A stretch of DNA of 43,682 nucleotides from CAUPWF01 sp964369755 (GTDB lineage Bacteria > Bacillota > Clostridia > Lachnospirales > Lachnospiraceae). A model generated the notes under the pieces. It saw only the letters and a program-made list of their open reading frames with translations. It had not been told where the DNA came from and searched no databases. Below, one piece after another: positions 41,780-43,682 of the stretch; the stretch's first letter is position 1; each line of letters opens with the position of its first letter. The DNA lies in NCBI GenBank assembly GCA_964369755.1, contig CAYJFY010000021.1:1-43682 (forward strand). The letters are read 5' to 3'. A program made the position numbers and the translations under genes.

Positions 41780-42484
41780 ATGAAAACAAAAGCATTCAAA
41801 GCAGCACTACCGCTCACTCTCCCAATCTGTATTGGGTTTTTATTCATTGGCATATCCTATGGCTTCTTTATGAATAGCCTAGGATTTTCTTTTGTATACC
41901 CAATGCTGATGAGTCTGTTAATCTTTGCAGGATCCATGGAATTTTTAACCGCTAATCTCTTAATCGGCATATTTGATCCATTGCAAGCATTTTTCCTCAC
42001 GTTGATGGTCAATGCGAGACATATCTTCTATGGTGTGTCTATGTTGGAGAAATATAGGGGGACAGGATGGAAGAAATTTTATCTAATATTTGGAATGTGT
42101 GATGAGTCCTTCTCGATAAACTGTTCCGTAGACCCACCAGAAGGAGTAGATAAGGGTTGGTTTATGTTTTTTGTTACCTTGTTGAATCATATTTATTGGG
42201 TTGTCGGTGCAACACTCGGTGGATTGCTGGGTTATGTTATTACCTTTAATACAGAGGGAATCGAATTCGTAATGACTGCCTTGTTCGTTGTCATATTCGT
42301 AGAGCAATGGAGCAGTACACCGAATCATCGCCCTGCCTTGATCGGATTATTTGCTGCCTTTATTTGCTTGATGATATTTGGGGGACAGAATTTCATGCTG
42401 CCTGCCATGCTGGCCATCGTGATATGCTTTTTGATCAGTCGACAATTAGAAAAACAAAAAGGAGAAGAGAAAAAATGTCAATAA
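41780..42484 (+). CDS. azlC: AzlC family branched-chain amino acid exporter, large subunit
   Basis: This 234-residue polytopic membrane protein starts KTKAFKAALPLTLPICIGFLFIGISYGF, and the loop VNARHIFYGVSML is the AzlC hallmark. About six TM helices are visible, with LFVVIFVEQW near 180. AzlC with AzlD exports branched-chain amino acids and their analogues (4-azaleucine resistance). I prefer the ATG at 41780; a TTG at 41765 is possible, and neither has a strong ribosome-binding site. It overlaps azlD by 10 nt. Confidence 0.92.
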   Translation: MKTKAFKAALPLTLPICIGFLFIGISYGFFMNSLGFSFVYPMLMSLLIFAGSMEFLTANLLIGIFDPLQAFFLTLMVNARHIFYGVSMLEKYRGTGWKKFYLIFGMCDESFSINCSVDPPEGVDKGWFMFFVTLLNHIYWVVGATLGGLLGYVITFNTEGIEFVMTALFVVIFVEQWSSTPNHRPALIGLFAAFICLMIFGGQNFMLPAMLAIVICFLISRQLEKQKGEEKKCQ

Positions 42485-42837
42485 CACAAGATATCATAAT
42501 CATTTCCGTCGTAATGCTTGGGACTATGCTCACTCGTTTTCTTCCATTTATCCTCTTCCCCGCTACTAAGACACCACCCTCATATATCAAGTACATGAGT
42601 ACAGTTCTGCCTTATGCCGCCATGGGACTTCTTCTCGTTTACTGTATAAAAGACGCCATATTCGTTCCGCCTTATGGCTGCTATGAGATTCTTTCTATTC
42701 TATTGGTTGCTCTCCTACACAAATGGAAGAAAAACATCTTCCTAAGCATCAGTGTAGGAACCATATTTTATATGGTTCTAGTGCAAAACACACCACTAGA
42801 ATCACTTGGATTTCTTCCATCTTTGCAATGTCTTTGA
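42475..42837 (+). CDS. azlD: AzlD family branched-chain amino acid exporter, small subunit
   Basis: This 120-residue protein has four TM helices (about 5-25, 38-60, 66-82 and 88-104) and the AzlD-typical TRFLPFILF and STVLPYAAMG stretches. The ATG at 42475 has AAGGAGAAG upstream and overlaps the azlC end. The last 16 residues (after FYMVLVQ) extend beyond the usual AzlD end and run toward the remnant region, so the C-terminus may have been altered by a past rearrangement. A GAACCATAT/ATATGGTTC inverted repeat lies inside the 3' end. Confidence 0.9.
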   Translation: MSITQDIIIISVVMLGTMLTRFLPFILFPATKTPPSYIKYMSTVLPYAAMGLLLVYCIKDAIFVPPYGCYEILSILLVALLHKWKKNIFLSISVGTIFYMVLVQNTPLESLGFLPSLQCL

Positions 42838-42852
42838 ACCCACCAACTGTCA

Positions 42853-43074
42853 TCACTGGAATTTTAACATCTTCACCGCATCAAACCCCGCCTCCTTACT
42901 ACGTCTTGCCGCCTGGGCAAACACCTCCTCAATGTGTTCAATCTCCTCTAGTGTCATAGGCTTACCCGTCACATTGGTTGTCACTTCCGGCACTTCGCTC
43001 GGTGCATATATCACACGCTCCCCTACTTGATATGTCGTCTTAGTCCCACCATAGGCAACTTGCTTACCTACTTT
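42853..43074 (-). pseudogene. Fragment of an old-yellow-enzyme type NADH:flavin oxidoreductase
   Basis: An open minus-strand frame of about 72 codons has no start codon context and ends in two adjacent stops. Its translation contains VAYGGTKTTYQVGERVIYAPSE and, further on, PMTLEEIEHIEEVFAQAARR followed by SKEAGFDAVKM. This pattern matches the region just before the EIHGAHGYLL motif of the OYE/BaiC-like family. The normal continuation is replaced by LKFQ and a stop, and the N-terminal roughly 100 residues are missing. It is an internal remnant bounded by the azlD end and the next remnant. Confidence 0.75.
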
Positions 43075-43264
43075 TTATTTTTTTATATTTTTGCTTACTA
43101 CTATTGGGCTTGTTAGGTATTGTCATTTCTATATATCCCAATTCCAATGCAGGCAATAAATAATTATCCCTAAATGACGGTCTATGTTTTAATCCTAATA
43201 ACTCCATCATCTCTCTGGTTGAATATTCCTTATCATCCATAACTTTTAACAACTTTTTAATATC
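43064..43264 (-). pseudogene. C-terminal winged-helix fragment of a Fic/AlbA_2-type protein
   Basis: An open minus-strand frame without a credible start encodes about 66 residues, including EYSTREMMELLGLKHRPSFR, then DNYLLPALELGYIEMTIPNK. This strongly resembles the C-terminal winged-helix domain found in Fic-family proteins and in AlbA_2/RecG-like ATP-binding regulators. An in-frame stop precedes it and no catalytic domain is nearby, so it is a detached 3' end. Its end overlaps the old-yellow-enzyme remnant by about 10 nt, marking a deletion junction. Confidence 0.6.
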
Positions 43265-43275
43265 CTACATAATAT

Positions 43276-43682
43276 TTATAAGAGTATCTTCTGTATGAAT
43301 CCTCCCTCCACAAGCCTATCATACATTTTCTCTGTAGTTATATTCTTCGATTGCGAATCCACTATTCGATAAATTTCATCCACGATCTTCCTATCCCACA
43401 TAAATATTTCAGTTGCAGCTTCTGCTGAAAACCTACTGCGATTCGCCATAATCAATTCAATCCCATTATGTATTTCTCCACGCTTTTCTCCACGCTTTTC
43501 TCCACGCTTTTCTCCTCGCTTTTCTCCTCGCTTTTCTCCTCGCTTTTCTGCCTCACGTTCCATTTCATCAAGCATTGTACACATCTTAGCCGTCGCCCTC
43601 TCTTCCCCTCTTAATTCCGCTTTTCGTTCCATTTCATCAAGCATTGTACACATCTTTACCTCTCCCTCCATTTCACCTTTTT
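43276..43682 (-). CDS. C-terminal part of an Rpn/PD-(D/E)XK transposase-like protein, truncated by the window edge
   Basis: At least 131 residues are encoded, and the frame stays open to the window edge, so the start is probably outside. The visible part has a duplicated block, KMCTMLDEMER, followed by a GEKR tetrapeptide repeated about six times, then a helical tail of about 65 residues. Charged repeats after a CTMLDE-like segment are common at the C-terminus of Rpn-family recombination-promoting nucleases/putative transposases of Clostridia. The catalytic domain is not visible, so the assignment rests on the tail only. Confidence 0.5.
   Translation of the reverse strand, partial: KGEMEGEVKMCTMLDEMERKAELRGEERATAKMCTMLDEMEREAEKRGEKRGEKRGEKRGEKRGEKRGEIHNGIELIMANRSRFSAEAATEIFMWDRKIVDEIYRIVDSQSKNITTEKMYDRLVEGGFIQKILL
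43481..43550 (-). repeat. 12-bp tandem repeat encoding GEKR
   Basis: CGCTTTTCTCCA or CGCTTTTCTCCT is repeated nearly six times, in frame, giving the (GEKR)n tract. Two sequence variants are arranged in blocks, indicating recent slippage. Confidence 0.95.
43556..43656 (-). repeat. 32-bp direct duplication with a 69-bp period
   Basis: The 32 bases at 43556-43587 recur identically at 43625-43656 (period 69 bp, 23 codons). They encode the repeated KMCTMLDEMER block in the Rpn-like gene. Confidence 0.92.

Noticed and set aside
43481..43550. CRISPR-like short repeats
   Set aside because: The 12-bp units are adjacent without spacers and stay in frame, coding for GEKR.

Overview
The window reads as a chromosomal segment of an AT-rich, Gram-positive anaerobic Clostridia genome, most like Lachnospiraceae. 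Supporting this are an HPr kinase with a ROK glucokinase, the anaerobic ribonucleotide reductase pair nrdD/nrdG, the LL-diaminopimelate aminotransferase route (dapF-dapL), YtrA-type GntR regulators, strong AGGAGG ribosome-binding sites and TTGACA-17-TATAAT promoters. No rRNA, tRNA, CRISPR array, integrase or complete insertion sequence was seen.

Layout. 1-2.0 kb (+): a GntR/YtrA regulator with its own operator, then an ABC ATPase and permease. 2.1-8.1 kb (-): ftsH, then uvrC-hprK-glucokinase. 8.3-27.0 kb (-): a complete type IV pilus locus transcribed as pilB-pilT-pilC-pilA-pilD-pilMN (fused)-pilO-four minor prepilins-giant secreted protein of 1933 aa (DUF5057-like). 27.2-29.7 kb: an acetyltransferase (+), then a polytopic membrane protein and a second YtrA-type regulator (-). 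29.9-33.1 kb (-): a glycosyltransferase, dapF and dapL. 33.3-36.9 kb (-): nrdD-nrdG and a TtcA-like PP-loop gene, behind paired NrdR boxes. 37.1-41.6 kb (-): a UMF1-type MFS transporter, a zinc-dependent phospholipase C-like protein, a small coiled-coil protein and a GH120 beta-xylosidase. 41.8-42.8 kb (+): azlC-azlD. 42.85-43.68 kb (-): gene remnants (old-yellow-enzyme fragment, C-terminal winged-helix fragment, repeat-rich Rpn/transposase-like tail).

The pilus locus is the main accessory system. It has both motor ATPases, the platform protein, prepilin peptidase, a PilM-PilN fusion and PilO, but no secretin, as expected for a single-membrane cell. The four minor prepilins are one very large GspK/PilX-like protein lacking Glu at +5 and three normal ones. 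They resemble a tip complex and are followed directly by the giant extracellular protein, which I infer is displayed or exported by the pilus. The major pilin cistron is enclosed by a near-perfect 23-bp inverted repeat and flanked by a strong 81-nt hairpin. This is the most unusual feature of the window: it could be an mRNA-processing stem that sets pilin stoichiometry, or an invertible segment.

Other regulatory signals are two YtrA-type operators with nearly the same half-sites 29.7 kb apart, two NrdR boxes exactly 31 bp apart, a structured nrdD leader, an attenuator between nrdD and nrdG, and three GGGGAC palindromic repeats resembling REP elements. All calls come from reading the sequence and from family knowledge; no searches were run.
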